64,000 bases of DNA from the NCBI GenBank assembly GCA_027605045.1, contig JAQFWX010000004.1, positions 2,304,683 to 2,368,682 on the forward strand, given 5' to 3'. Numbering within the stretch: the first letter of the stretch is position 1; each line of letters begins with the position of its first letter. The translations under genes and the position numbers were made by a program. Shown here one piece after another: positions 22,907-33,776 of the stretch. Origin of the DNA: Phallus indusiatus (taxonomy: Eukaryota > Basidiomycota > Agaricomycetes > Phallales > Phallaceae). The notes under the pieces were generated by a model. That model worked only from the letters and a program-made list of their open reading frames with translations. It did not search any database and was not told the origin of the DNA.

Positions 22907-25900
22907 TCAATCCTGATCAATCGTGGCGGACCAAAGCTTCTTCAATAAAGATGTTGCATCGTTTTCTTCTAAGTCCGAAAAGCAGACAGATTGGAAAGTC
23001 ATAGAATGAGTCCTCAGATGATGGGAATACTATAAAGCACGCAATTTTTAGCCATGTTATTCCTTCACTATTTCCACACTTACCGCTCGAAGGAAGTGTC
23101 GGTACCATCCCCAGGTTTCCCACTGTGACCATTCGCTGTCGCTCCATTGGGACCTTTTAGCCCAAGCCGACTCATTTAAAATCGCACTCGAGGTCTTGAG
23201 AGACCTGACAAATTCACTTATAACACGTGAAAGTGTATTCTTTTGATCGAATATGAGAGCGTTATAACCCTTTAGTGCACTAGTCACAGCAGGCGAGCTG
23301 TCGATGTTAGACTCATCTATGAAAGAACTTTAGATGGTGCACAGCTATAGGGGCAGCAGACTTCGAACCTCGAACTTCACTTTCTACATCCATACCAGCA
23401 CCTTCGGTTCTGGCTTTCATTCTCGCCCGTGCTTCATCCTCTTCTTTGCGTAGAACGGCTAATTTCCGTTTCGAAATAGCTACTCTTCCAATAGCTTTAT
23501 TAACAGCCCCTCGAATCAACTGCCACTCTGACGTTGTTAAACCAGTTGCACTTCCTTTCCCGCTACGAGGAGCGAAAGCCCAGTTGACAACATCAATAGG
23601 TTCGATAACTTGATATTGCATCAGTTTATCAAAAACGATGAGAATCATCTGCCAGCTTTTGCGCCAGAAATCCCCAGCAGCTTCTAATATATCGGCTTTC
23701 CCTTCACCGGTGGATATAGAACGCAGTAGGGGAAGATATCGCTCCATTGCATTTAAGAAATGCGAGAAAGACCGAGACCCGATGTACAAAAGCGATTGCA
23801 TGACCATAGAGCGGACAATGCTAGAGGCACGGTGATCTGATTCACTTTCTGTGAGATTGTTTTTCAAAATCTCGACGTGAGCCACAACATCATTGACGTT
23901 TGATCGACCGCGTAGAAGATTTAGAAGAGCTTGTGCCACATCGTAGTGTGGGTGGGCTACACCATCAATGTTATCAAAAGATACGGGTAAATGTCATATG
24001 ACTTACAAGGGTCATCGTAATCGTATTCCGGACCAGGAGCTTGAGCGGGCATAACATTGACTTCAGGAGCATGCATAGCCTCTGGCAATGTTTTCATAAT
24101 TCTCTCATGGTATGACAACCTAATCTCGTATTCGACGGCTCTACGCATGAAAGTCCGCTTGGGGTGATTGGGCGAAAGATTGAGATCAGGAATCCTGAAA
24201 ACATGGAAGAAGGTCCAGCGATGTTACAGAGATAAATAAAAAAACTACCATACCATTCTTTCCAAACCCACAAAAAGTTGAAGTTACTCATATGGACGGC
24301 GAACCATTCCGAAAATTTGTCAGCCATCTCAACATCTAAACCATCTCCAAGCAAACTGTACAGCTTTCGAATAGATTTTCCAACCGCAGGTCCAATTGTT
24401 GGAGGAGAAAGTTTGCAAAGTTCGGTTATTAGTGAATAGTAGTATATTGGTTTGTGCTGAGACTCGGGAATTAGTAGAGCAGTTGCCAAGATTGTCTAAA
24501 GAGAATATTGAAATGAAGATAATTGATATTGGCAGAGAACTAACTAACCTCAATGACGGTGCTCTCAATTTGCCAAGATTTTTCATATATAGTTTGATCG
24601 GCGTCGTTCGCGACGGTTCCTGGTTTGGGCTTGAAGGTACCCTCGGTAAACCATTTAGGTAGTTCCAATAAAAGGCGGGAGCATTCTTTCCGATTCACTT
24701 CAAAGATATCAACCATGTCACGCAGCATACTATAGATGCAATAACCTGAAGGTGTGGTTATATCGGGCGTAACCTAAGTAAACGTTAATCATGAAAAAGG
24801 ACGTGCGGGGATGGATGCGCACTTCATTATCAAATAGCGATAGATAATACTGAGGAAATTCGTCTTTCTTTCCAGCGGCTTTATTATCTTCGTACAAATT
24901 GCCGGCAAGATCCATGCTCTCCATCTCCATAACCTCGGGTGGTACTAATATAGAGGGAAGGACGAACGGCGTAACCTCTGCAGCGCTTGGACCGATAAAT
25001 TCTGTGAATGGCTGAGGAAAGATAGGTATATCATTTGAGAAGCCCGAATCCATAAGTTGTTGTAAAGCCGTTAAAACACTTTGAAGTAACTATATGAAGT
25101 TAGCATCTTTCAATGAGAACAGAAACAATATATACCTCATTTGAACGGGTCTGAACTTCTCGCAGCGCATGAAGTTGAGCTAGTGGACGTACTAGCGTCT
25201 TGGTGGAGCTGACTGAATCTGCGAAAGCCGTTATGGATCCAATCATGTCCCTAACATTTTCCGACCATTCTGGATATAATACAAGTCCCACCTAGGTCGA
25301 TTATTAGTATATACTGACTTCAGATAGCATTCACTATACCCTCATGAGCGCTTCGGCGACACATAAACCGGCATTCAGACCACGTCCGTACGATACACCG
25401 GGCTCATCTAGTACGACGGCAAAGGATTGTAAAAGGGACAGCATAGAAGGTGCATCTATAACCCCGGCGATTGACAAATGTGCGAAGAAGTGTAACTGAG
25501 AGCCAACAGGTGAGAACGCAGAAGTCGTGAAGTGATCGAAGGCGTACACATAAACGCAGCTCTCGCCAAGCTTGTTTATCAAGAAATGCTTGAAATCCTC
25601 GCCAGAATTCTTCTAAAATGGTCCTTCCTATAGGCTCGTGATCGGCTGTCGCTTCGTCTCCCTCGTCTGTTAACAACGCTGGTTGGTGTAACAAATACAG
25701 AAGAGCGGCGTAATAAGGTATTTTATAGGGTTGCTCCGTGACCCTAATAATATAAATAAGACAGCAGCTCGTAAATCTATATGATGGTCACGTACGAGAC
25801 TTTGAAACCGTCTGTGATAGCTTGAATGCTCTCTCGCTGTTGAATGATTGCTTTCGCAGTACGACGTATATCTTCTGAGTCAAATATCTACGAAACCGTA

Positions 25901-26113
25901 CGCGTTGGTAACGTCTCATAACCAGTCAGAGCTCGTAAGCTTACTGGAAGATCTCCAAGCTGTATGATGGCTGTCCGCAATTTCTGCTCCGGTGTTTCTA
26001 CAGGGGGCGGCTCCCGATAGTCATCTTGCGCTCACAAGTTAGACATAGTGTACGGCTAACCAAACTTATAAGCAAACCTCTGTATCTTCGTCTGTTGTAT
26101 CTTTCTGGGGCCA
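22907..26113 (-). CDS. Nuclear cap-binding complex large subunit (CBP80/NCBP1)
   Basis: Large subunit of the cap-binding complex, which binds the small CBP20 subunit and recruits RNA-processing and export factors. It starts MAPERYNRRRYR at 26113. The N-terminal MIF4G domain includes TAIIQLGD and helical repeats such as DMIGSITAFADSVSSTKTLV. The middle domain shows IYYYSLITELCKLSPPTIGP, GKSIRKLYSLLGDGLDVEMA and FSEWFAVHMSNFNFLWVWKE, very typical of NCBP1. The C-terminal domain includes VRSMVMQSLLYIGSRSFSHF, FDKLMQYQVIEPIDVVNWAF and WSQWETWGWYRHFLRA. The final exon ends KKLWSATIDQD. Many short introns. The partner ARS2 is encoded at 47492-50794, but CBP20 is not seen in this window. Confidence 0.92.
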
Positions 26114-26366
26114 TTTATAAATTCTTTTTGTTTTTCTCGTCTTTAAATTTTTAGACGACTCGATGGTCTTCAAACAACTTACGCTGAAGCTTAGGTAATA
26201 GTAGCCAATTTTACGTAATTCTTAGTTTTTCGTCACCGCGTCCTCTTTGAAGGATTCGGTAGCGGATTAGTGAAGGCGTGTAAAGGTATGATTCCAGGTT
26301 AAATATATCAAAGCGAAAAGATTGAACGACACCCATTAGTATACGTCCGCTTGCTATGCTATATAC
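26114..26366. promoter_or_regulatory. Bidirectional promoter between NCBP1 and the PPR-type gene
   Basis: 253 bp between two divergent ATGs, so both promoters must lie here or extend into the leaders. No clear TATA box is visible. I see no RNA gene. Confidence 0.5.
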
Positions 26367-29039
26367 ATGCTAGTTGCTACCTTCCGCATTCAACAGAAAC
26401 AGTGGAATCAGCGTTTATCGAATTTCTCGTCTCGATGGCGGTTTACAGATATATATTCTCACAGAGGGTATCATACTTCCGGTGTTTCTAAATATGGGTC
26501 AACCAATTTAAATCCTGAAGCACTCGGGTTAGCTGAAAAGGCTAGAAATGCTGCCTCAATCATTCGGACGGCGGTAAAGGCCAAAGACAACGTGAAGGCC
26601 ATAGAAACTACATGCTCGATGCTCAGTTTCACTGGAAAGATGAAACTGTCCCCCAACTCCAACCGATATCTCCCTTCACGACTGGTCGCACACTCGTTGG
26701 TGCACGCTCTTTTGCGAGATGGACAGGTTATGGAAGCTGCCTACGAGATGAGGAAAATTATGTCTTTGGGCGTCATCTTTCACCATAGAACTATGCAGAC
26801 GAATATTTCCTTGTTGTGTTCAATGCCATTCACAAGCACAGCAGATCCGATGACAGGGTCGGATAAGTTGGTAAACCAGGTGTATCCTGGTGATTCCGAA
26901 AGTGGCTTCTTGCTATCTACGTTGCATTCTCGACTACCTCCTCCAACCCGGCTAGCAGCGAGCCTTTTATTCACCGGGCGAAGATACCGGCACAAACGAA
27001 CGGAGGAAATGTTTGACAGGCTCATCGAGGCATGCTTGCTTCAGGGAGAAATAGTCATTGCCACGTTGCTATTTGTTCTTTTGGTAAAAGACTGGCAGGT
27101 TCGATCCGTCCTACGAGCTTCCGGAACCAAGATCGAAGCAGTGATTAACGACTCAGAAACCCAAGAACGACATGCCGAGTTGGGCTTCCCCACACCTCTT
27201 TTCACAAAAATAACGGCTTTACACCGTCTCCATATCCCTTATCCTGAGCCAACGATCCTACAAAAGATTTTGCAGAGCATCCAACCGCATTTAGTTTTCA
27301 CCAATACAGCAACAGATGACCACTTGGCCTCTGTTGAATCACTCGCATTGTTGGCTAATTTGGTAGAAGATGGGAGTCTCCCTTATGGGAATATTTCACT
27401 CCTTCTTCGTGCCATTCAGGATTGCCCTCATGGAGCCGCGACGCATTATCCGATTACGATCCGTCACAAGGGCAATGTCCAAACCCTGCCCATTTATCGA
27501 TATATTCATAATGTTCTTGCTAACCTTTGCAATAACCTACCATCTCAATCCCCCAAACAAGCCAATCTTTCTAATCCACGTATGCTGCCTTGTCTGGACT
27601 TGCGGTCGTATAATACTCTGCTCCACTATGCTCTTCGACATCGCTTCTCCCCGTCAATGGCCAATCAAATCCTTGAACATATGACGGTTCGGAGGAAACG
27701 ACCTTTAAAGCCTGATATTGTCACATACAATATTCTTCTACGCTCCGCTAGTCTTCTAAGACGAAATGACATTGCTCACAGCGTTTTGGAAAAGCTGAGA
27801 GAGGTTCTGGGTGATTCGGACGATCATTCGTCTCACATATTGGAGCTCAGGTCGACGCAAAGACGACCAGGGCGCAACATTCCTAAACAAATTGTCACTG
27901 AAACTTTATCTGTTCCAGCGATCGAGAATGCAGTTTCCGTCGTCGCCGATAATTATACCCTATCCAGCTATATCACGCATCTTGTTTCCACAAGCCAACT
28001 TGACCTCACGGTTGAAATCTTATTGGATTTGTTCCCAATTTTAGTCGACTCTCCTCGCTTATGGCAAACAGATTCTCTCGTGTTCCAACAATCCGTTGAG
28101 CGTGCTGTTTCGTTCGGACCTCAAGTACTGGCGGCAATGCTGAATGGATGCCAGAAGTCGGGGAAAGTTGGATTAACGGAAAAGCTGTGGCTATTGTCCA
28201 GAGAAGCTGAACTCGCCAGCTGGAAACCGCCGGTTAATTCACAGGTCTACGCTCCTTGGTGTTTATCCATCGAAGCCTATACGTCAGTGATGCAGTGTTA
28301 CGCTAACGAAACTAAAAAAGGACTGAATGCTATCCGGGGGAGCCAACGTTCCTCTCTTCTGTCGGAAAATTATTACAATAATATCGCCCATATGAATAAA
28401 CCTAAGCATGTCGTGAGAGGGTGGGCATGGTTTATCCCGCGATCGCAGGGAGATGAGGCCCCCCTTAACAACCTTCGTCATGGAGCTTCGAAGGTTATGG
28501 CGTGGAATCTATTCAAACATATGCTTAATGCTAGACAAGGCTTGACTCAGAGCGGGATTTTGCAAGAAGATATTCCTGCTGAATGGCGCGTTCAATTGGA
28601 AGGCTTGGAATGGCCCATTCCTGACGCACGATTCTTTAACGCTCTTTTGGGTGTCTTTGGCCGTCGTTATGCAATGCAATACAGAGGACGGGCCTCTTCG
28701 AAACGGAGCCAGTGGAAAAGATTATTGCGTGTTGCACATGAAAAACATGGGCGCGGCGAACCAACGACAACAATTTATGATCCTCGGCTTGTCGAAATTG
28801 CTTCTATTCTCGCTATTTATGGCTACGCTCTTCCTTTAGGCTTCCGGAGGGTGCTGGTAGGTCGTTACCCAGTTGTTGTCCATCGGAACATTGTTCGTAA
28901 ACGGGAGATTACACCCGAGGCCAGTCCGCTCCTCCCGGTAGTATTCAACCCCTTCGCACTTCCAATCCTTAAGACTCGTGGTTTGACTCTTCCTCGGAGA
29001 TGTAACACGTCGAGGAAACGACGGAGACGTTGTAGATAG
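26367..29039 (+). CDS. Mitochondrial pentatricopeptide-repeat-type protein
   Basis: An 890-residue single-exon protein, unusual in this intron-rich window. The N-terminus (MLVATFRIQQKQWNQRLSNF, then SRWRFTDIYSHRGYHTS) is basic, lacks acidic residues early on and fits a mitochondrial presequence. Helical repeats follow. The clearest PPR unit is RSYNTLLHYALRHRFSPSMA followed by PDIVTYNILLRSASLLRRND. Others include AYTSVMQCYANE and ARFFNALLGVFGRRYA. Fungal PPR proteins bind organellar RNA and act in mitochondrial mRNA maturation or translation; the target here is unknown. The C-terminus is strongly basic (LPRRCNTSRKRRRRCR). It converges on the IF3 gene, with only 24 bp between the two stops. Confidence 0.85.
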   Translation: MLVATFRIQQKQWNQRLSNFSSRWRFTDIYSHRGYHTSGVSKYGSTNLNPEALGLAEKARNAASIIRTAVKAKDNVKAIETTCSMLSFTGKMKLSPNSNRYLPSRLVAHSLVHALLRDGQVMEAAYEMRKIMSLGVIFHHRTMQTNISLLCSMPFTSTADPMTGSDKLVNQVYPGDSESGFLLSTLHSRLPPPTRLAASLLFTGRRYRHKRTEEMFDRLIEACLLQGEIVIATLLFVLLVKDWQVRSVLRASGTKIEAVINDSETQERHAELGFPTPLFTKITALHRLHIPYPEPTILQKILQSIQPHLVFTNTATDDHLASVESLALLANLVEDGSLPYGNISLLLRAIQDCPHGAATHYPITIRHKGNVQTLPIYRYIHNVLANLCNNLPSQSPKQANLSNPRMLPCLDLRSYNTLLHYALRHRFSPSMANQILEHMTVRRKRPLKPDIVTYNILLRSASLLRRNDIAHSVLEKLREVLGDSDDHSSHILELRSTQRRPGRNIPKQIVTETLSVPAIENAVSVVADNYTLSSYITHLVSTSQLDLTVEILLDLFPILVDSPRLWQTDSLVFQQSVERAVSFGPQVLAAMLNGCQKSGKVGLTEKLWLLSREAELASWKPPVNSQVYAPWCLSIEAYTSVMQCYANETKKGLNAIRGSQRSSLLSENYYNNIAHMNKPKHVVRGWAWFIPRSQGDEAPLNNLRHGASKVMAWNLFKHMLNARQGLTQSGILQEDIPAEWRVQLEGLEWPIPDARFFNALLGVFGRRYAMQYRGRASSKRSQWKRLLRVAHEKHGRGEPTTTIYDPRLVEIASILAIYGYALPLGFRRVLVGRYPVVVHRNIVRKREITPEASPLLPVVFNPFALPILKTRGLTLPRRCNTSRKRRRRCR

Positions 29040-29063
29040 TTATTAAAAAAAAGGATATATGTA

Positions 29064-29684
29064 TTATGATGCTGTATCCCCAGTACTTTTTAGATATACA
29101 GTCCATACTAATCTTTCCGCTGTCCTCTCTTTATGTTCTTTTGCACAATCCCGCAGAGATTCAATAATATTATCCACCTTGCGTTCCCGTTCCCGTGGAG
29201 GCAAGACAGGCGCATCCTTTTTGGGTGCAAGAATTAGATCCACGAGATGACCCTTCTGCAAATGTCGCCTGACTTCCTTGAGCTTAACCATCAGATCGTT
29301 TTCATTAACGGTCCAGGTCATTTGAACCTCCTTCGGCTTTCGAGACTTTTTGGCAGTCTTCTTTTGTGTTTTTTCCCGGGTATAGGCACTTCTTCCGTCA
29401 ATGACTTTGACAATGCACTCTTCTTTATTGACTAATTGGACGTAGTGGGTCTTCCGCTCTATGCTGGCAAGGACATATTGAAGCGGCACCCATCGTGAAA
29501 GCTTCCCCTGTTCGTTGACCACGCGAACTATGGTGCAGTTTTTCTTGATATCTTCATTTCGCGCAAGATCGTAGCTTGCATATCTGAACAGCAAAGGGCC
29601 CACATTGGGCCTAAAAAGCGGGATTTCGGCTCGACGCCATGACCTTGGTGATTTTAGGAAGGAACTGCATAGTAGCATGGCCAT
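29064..29684 (-). CDS. Mitochondrial translation initiation factor IF-3
   Basis: 206-residue single-exon protein. A basic N-terminus (LLCSSFLKSPRSWRRAEIP) suggests mitochondrial import. The IF3 N-domain-like part has LARNEDIKKNCTIVRVVNEQ and a VPLQYVLASIERKTHYVQLV helix. The C-domain has KEVQMTWTVNENDLMVKLKE, VRRHLQKGHLVDLILAPKK and a basic linker in between. These match bacterial and mitochondrial IF3 order, with the C-domain start (the KxxxM/W segment) clear. It should bind the small mitoribosomal subunit during initiation. Start chosen at the first ATG, 29684. It shares a mitochondrial-translation theme with its neighbours, the PPR-type protein and mS34. Confidence 0.88.
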   Translation of the reverse strand: MAMLLCSSFLKSPRSWRRAEIPLFRPNVGPLLFRYASYDLARNEDIKKNCTIVRVVNEQGKLSRWVPLQYVLASIERKTHYVQLVNKEECIVKVIDGRSAYTREKTQKKTAKKSRKPKEVQMTWTVNENDLMVKLKEVRRHLQKGHLVDLILAPKKDAPVLPPRERERKVDNIIESLRDCAKEHKERTAERLVWTVYLKSTGDTAS

Positions 29685-29820
29685 GGGGTGTTTAACTGTT
29701 TATAAAATCAAGGTTAAACAAAGCAATATAGTAACATAGAGCTTACTGGGTATACTAGCGACAAAATCTATCTGGGCCAGCCGACATTGGTTATGCGTGT
29801 GACGCGTGACACTCTGCGTG
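29685..29820. promoter_or_regulatory. Divergent promoter region, IF3 and candidate ncRNA
   Basis: Upstream of IF3 (minus) and of the plus-strand TATA element at 29821. A CGTGTGACGCGTGACACTC stretch with two GTGACGCG-like units lies around 29795-29812, a possible factor site. Confidence 0.35.
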
Positions 29821-30110
29821 TATAAAAAGTCGCTCTTTTTTCCTTGGCTTCACGCGACATCTTGTCTCTTTCCTTAACTCATGTGGTAAGTGTCTTGTCG
29901 ATTTTTTTCTGGGAGATGAAAAAACCGCCTTATGGAAAGTAAGGAACCATTTGGTTTCTTACGATGCTTTCCTTTTTATGTCATAGTTAGACTGACATGC
30001 TCATTCTCAATTTTCTACTGGTCAACAATTGCTGACAATTTTTAATAGGTTCCGTGCTATGGTTTGTAGCCTAATCACTTCATGTTACTATTAGGAGTTA
30101 TTATTATATG
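29821..30110 (+). ncRNA. Candidate spliced short transcript with structured intron
   Basis: No protein gene is recognised, but several signals line up on the plus strand. A good TATA box (tataaaaag) is at 29821. A pyrimidine-rich leader (cttgtctctttcctt) follows 45-55 bp later. A perfect donor (gtaagt) is at 29886, and a branch-like ctgac plus a taatag acceptor end at about 30048. Inside the intron is a strong hairpin at 29934-29972: 6 bp, a one-sided 5-nt bulge, 9 bp with one G-U pair, and a 4-nt loop. A C-box-like gagatga (29913-29919) and a D-box-like ctga (29992-29995) flank it. It could be a snoRNA host gene. Read as protein it would give only a 16-residue peptide. Function is inferred, not shown. 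Confidence 0.35.
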
Positions 30111-30144
30111 TTTGCTATTCTATCAATATGATAAAATTGTCTAG

Positions 30145-31435
30145 TTATGTGTTCACCTGATCTTGTGCTCGTCGTGCTGCAGACCTCCGAAGAAGCCATG
30201 CAATGTTTTCATAAACAACAAATGTTACGCATGTCCCGGGCAAAATTCGTACCAAATTTGTACCTAGCCCACGATAAAAACCAACCACTCCCTCCTTCGC
30301 CCATGTTCGCTTGACGGTCGTTCTTATGTTTGGATACAAGTGTTCTTCAGCATTGCTCTAAACCGTTTGTGAGGGAAGTTACTATGTAGTGTTATGAAAT
30401 GTAAAGCACCTGAATTCTGGATCGCACCACTTGGTATGGGTATGTAGCCGCTAGCGCGCCAACTTTGGAAACCCCAGACATGATGGTATAAGTTGTATTA
30501 GACTATAAATGCGTTGAGATCATCGTCATCGTTGCTTGAAGCATTGACCCACCAGACGTTCGACTTCAGGAGTCCAAGGCTTGTTTGCTTTGATATACTG
30601 TCGTTTCTTTTGTCGAAAGGCCCATCGCTTCATCTCTTCGTACCCCATGAATTGCAGAGCACCGTTGCTCACACCAACTAAAGCCAGTAGAGTCCCTTTA
30701 TACAAGCCTCGTATACCCTCGTATCGATGAATTTCCCTCAATCCATCTGAAAAACAGTCAGTGTCGGCAGGAACAGAGGACGGGAAATAGCACGCACGCC
30801 ATAAACCTCTATACGAATTCGGAGTATCGCCGTTCGTCGTGAACATACGCACTTTGACCACCCATATGGGATTCGTTAGGAGAGCGGTAGCGGCACCTTG
30901 TTAAAAACATTAAAGTGCATGATAAAGAACATAGGTGCGAATGGGCGAACTTGCTTCAGCGGAGCATAAAAGCGTCCCTAGCGGGCGAGTTCGATCTGGA
31001 TTATGGCCAAAAAGCTGCCTTTTGAGAATAGTGTAGCTAATAACGATTTAGAAGAACATCATCGTCCACGTGTCCATTGCAACTTACAAAAGAAAGTACA
31101 ACCCCCAACTTGATGCATTACCAGCAATGTTTGGTCCAACTCCCCGATACAGTCCTTTGATGCCCCTAGCTTGATAAATATCTTTCAAGGACGTGTATAT
31201 CTGACGTCCTATTCCTCCGCTTGGTTTGGATGTGGCGACTTGATATTTAATTTTTAATAAATCTAAAGGGTGCATGCACAAGACCGCGACGACGCCGGCT
31301 CCAGTTCCTGCGACAGCTTGGTCCTACAAGTATCGTCGCTCTAGCCCATATTGAGAATCTGAAATATTTATTACGCACTATCGCGGGATTTGAGAAGAAG
31401 CTAAGTGCATCTTGCACGTTTTGGCTATGTGCCAT
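30145..31435 (-). CDS. Mitochondrial carrier, FAD/folate transporter type (Flx1/SLC25A32-like)
   Basis: Inner-membrane solute carrier with the threefold repeat. The first signature is HPLDLLKIKYQVATS, followed by GIKGLYRGVGPNIAGNASSW. The second is NPIWVVKVRMFTT, with GIRGLYKGTLLALVGVSNGA. The third is YPYQVVRSRIQ, with GVVGFYRGLGTNLVRILPGT. The PxWVVKxR and YPYQVVRxR pattern is the one seen in the FAD, folate and pyrimidine-nucleotide carrier group. I favour FAD or folate but cannot fix the substrate. It ends SAARRAQDQVNT. The N-terminal exon reads MAHSQNVQDALSFFSNPAI and splices to DQAVAGTGAGVVAVLCMHP, so I start at 31435. A further upstream exon is possible. About five introns. Confidence 0.86.
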
Positions 31436-31557
31436 AAATTGAGCACTCAGCAGAGATGACTCAATGAGGTCACCGTTTAAAATTTGCTCACATACTAAAA
31501 TAGGCAAACTTCAGCTGACTCAGCTTCATTGAACGCCTTCATCACCCTCAAATCGAC

Positions 31558-32024
31558 ATGGCCTCGAGTCTTCCTGGTACTGTCTCAAAACTTCTGGTTA
31601 AGCCGAACCCATTCGCAAAAAAAGGCCAAAAAAGTCTTTTTGAAATGCTTTCATCATTACCTAACGACGGTGTGGGCTCGCGTGTTGCACAAACAAGATG
31701 GATAAAGCAGGGAGCTCCCAATTCGTTTTGGGAAGTAACGAAAGTCAAACTTAAGCATGAAGGGCAACACGGAAAAGCTTGGGGAAAATTGTACTGGCGT
31801 GGTACGCAAATTTATACTACTCTGCGTCGAAATGGTCTTTCTCACCGTGTTCGATAGGCAAACCGGCTGAAACTATAAAAGGACGCGTTCCTGAGCACGA
31901 GAGACTCATTCCCGGGGGATTGAAATATGGATGGACTGCAGTTCAATCTCAAAAGCCACCAAACTCGGATTCCGTTCAACATTCCGCACCTCCAAACTCA
32001 ACCCAGCCTCCATCATCAGACTAG
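31558..32024 (+). CDS. Mitochondrial small-subunit ribosomal protein mS34
   Basis: Two exons, 31558-31801 and 31858-32024, encode 136 residues. The N-terminal part (MASSLPGTVSKLLVKPNPFA) is basic. It is followed by KSLFEMLSSLPNDGVGSRVA, then SFWEVTKVKLKHEGQHGKAW and GKLYWRG-KPAE after the splice. The order of the LFE..LP..G.G block, the YW/FW..TxV block and the HGKAWG...KG block matches the MRPS34 domain. The tail is Pro/Ser-rich. It is a structural protein of the mitochondrial 37S/28S subunit. It is divergent from the carrier gene, with 122 bp between ATGs. Confidence 0.82.
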
Positions 32025-33776
32025 ATATTCGACTTCATCACAAGCAATGTTATTATATCATACGTTTTTGTTTCAATAAATTTCCAACGGCTCTCTCAGT
32101 AAGTCTAATCGTCTCAGTCATTCGGATAAGGATGAGAAGAAATTTCGTTACAAATCTTTCACGCAATGTCATTTTCGGAGTAAGTCCCATTATGACCGCA
32201 GAGTTCATTTTCTCACTAAATAAACAATGTAGACATCCTCTTTAACGCCTTTTTTCATCGAAGATTTGCTGAAATTAGATTGACATTATATGCCATGCTC
32301 CGAATGCTACAGATATCATTTGTCAAAGCTAATCATGTTCGACGTATATAAGTCAAGAGTCGATACCTCAGTTCTGTGCTATATCGCCTTCCTCCTTCCG
32401 TATATTGTCATGCTCGGAGATCCTTGCTTACAATCCTGGTATCATCTCAGCTACTAATGTAGAAATGCATTTCGTAAACCCCGTGAAAACTTATTGCCGC
32501 TTAATCATTGTAGATGTTTATTCTTAGTGTGTGCAACGTGTCCTGGATATACATTAGGGCCATCAGTATAATATCTTCAAATCCGAGTCTGAGGTAAGTA
32601 ATGGATATGCTGGCCTATTTCGTGCTTACCGATTGGACTTTTCTAGTTAGCAACGGAGGAAGCGTGCTCTTTTTTCTCGCTGTTCCATATCTCGGCCCCA
32701 ATATCAACTCCAACAACCAATCTCAATTTTCAGTTTTTTTGTTAACAAAAGCTGTATGCCGCTCTTCTTTATTTCTGAGAATCAACTTTCAATGATGTTC
32801 TTGTTTCTTAACATTATTCTCCAAGCGAGTCAAGGGCACTACTGCATCTTAACAAGTCTGTGCGCACAATAGCGCGCTCATCAAGACTTCTGCGATCAAC
32901 TTTCAGCGGTGTTCTACCCAGCTACATCCGTTGAGTTTTCCAAATCACTATAGTGGTGCCCGAATATATATATATATCAGTGGGCTGATGATGCCCTAGT
33001 GATTAGAAGAACCGTTTTGTCTCCACCACTCTTACCTTCAGCTTTCATAGGAGAGAGGTACTTCTATCTTATACATTTCTGCTTGTAGAAACGGCCATCA
33101 TGACTTCAACAATTTTCCGGTGCCTATTATTAATCTCTTGGAGTGTAGCCTGTGTCCGTTTACATGGTTACTGGCCCCACGAATTCTTTTGCTGACATGA
33201 CGCATTCAAAGACTATTAGCATTGGCACCTGTCAATCACAATGCATATCGCTTCATATTATCAGCATAGGAAATTCATCATGTGCATTCTTCGGCCGTCC
33301 GGGTCTTTTGCGATCGTGTCTCAGTGGCGCTCTAGTATTCAAACTGTTCGTGTCTTAGTTGAATCGGATCCGAGTGATAGAGCGTGGCACGAAAAAGGAT
33401 CAGCGAAAGCGCTCCCAAGAGATCGGCAAGAGTTACTCTTTTATTTTTATCCCATATGTACACATAAATTTGATGGGCGGTATGAAAGTGAGTAAAATCA
33501 TAACTCTATGATGGAAGCATCGCGTTCAAAGATGACTAAACATAGATTCGGAACGCGATTGGCTATATGCTACTCAATGTTATATCTTCGGGTGTACATG
33601 CTTATTTCGCGATCACACGCCCAACTTAGAAATAACTACGGCCTATTTCAAAAAAGGACTGTAAGAAAATCTTACACAATAAGTGGCTAGCATATAAAGG
33701 TTTCGCGAATCAAATCGAGATTTATCGACGTTAGTTTTGCCTTCAGTCACGTAAACCCGCAAGTCTGGTCTATACA
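32025..33776. other. Long intergenic stretch, no gene recognised
   Basis: About 1.75 kb. A TATA-like tatataagtc lies near 32343 and an (AT)n run at about 32963-32979. Open frames such as 33152-33358 and 33241-33495 lack motifs and splice partners. The last few hundred bases are the leader and promoter of the DUF6533-type gene. No repeat or mobile element is evident by eye. Confidence 0.4.
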
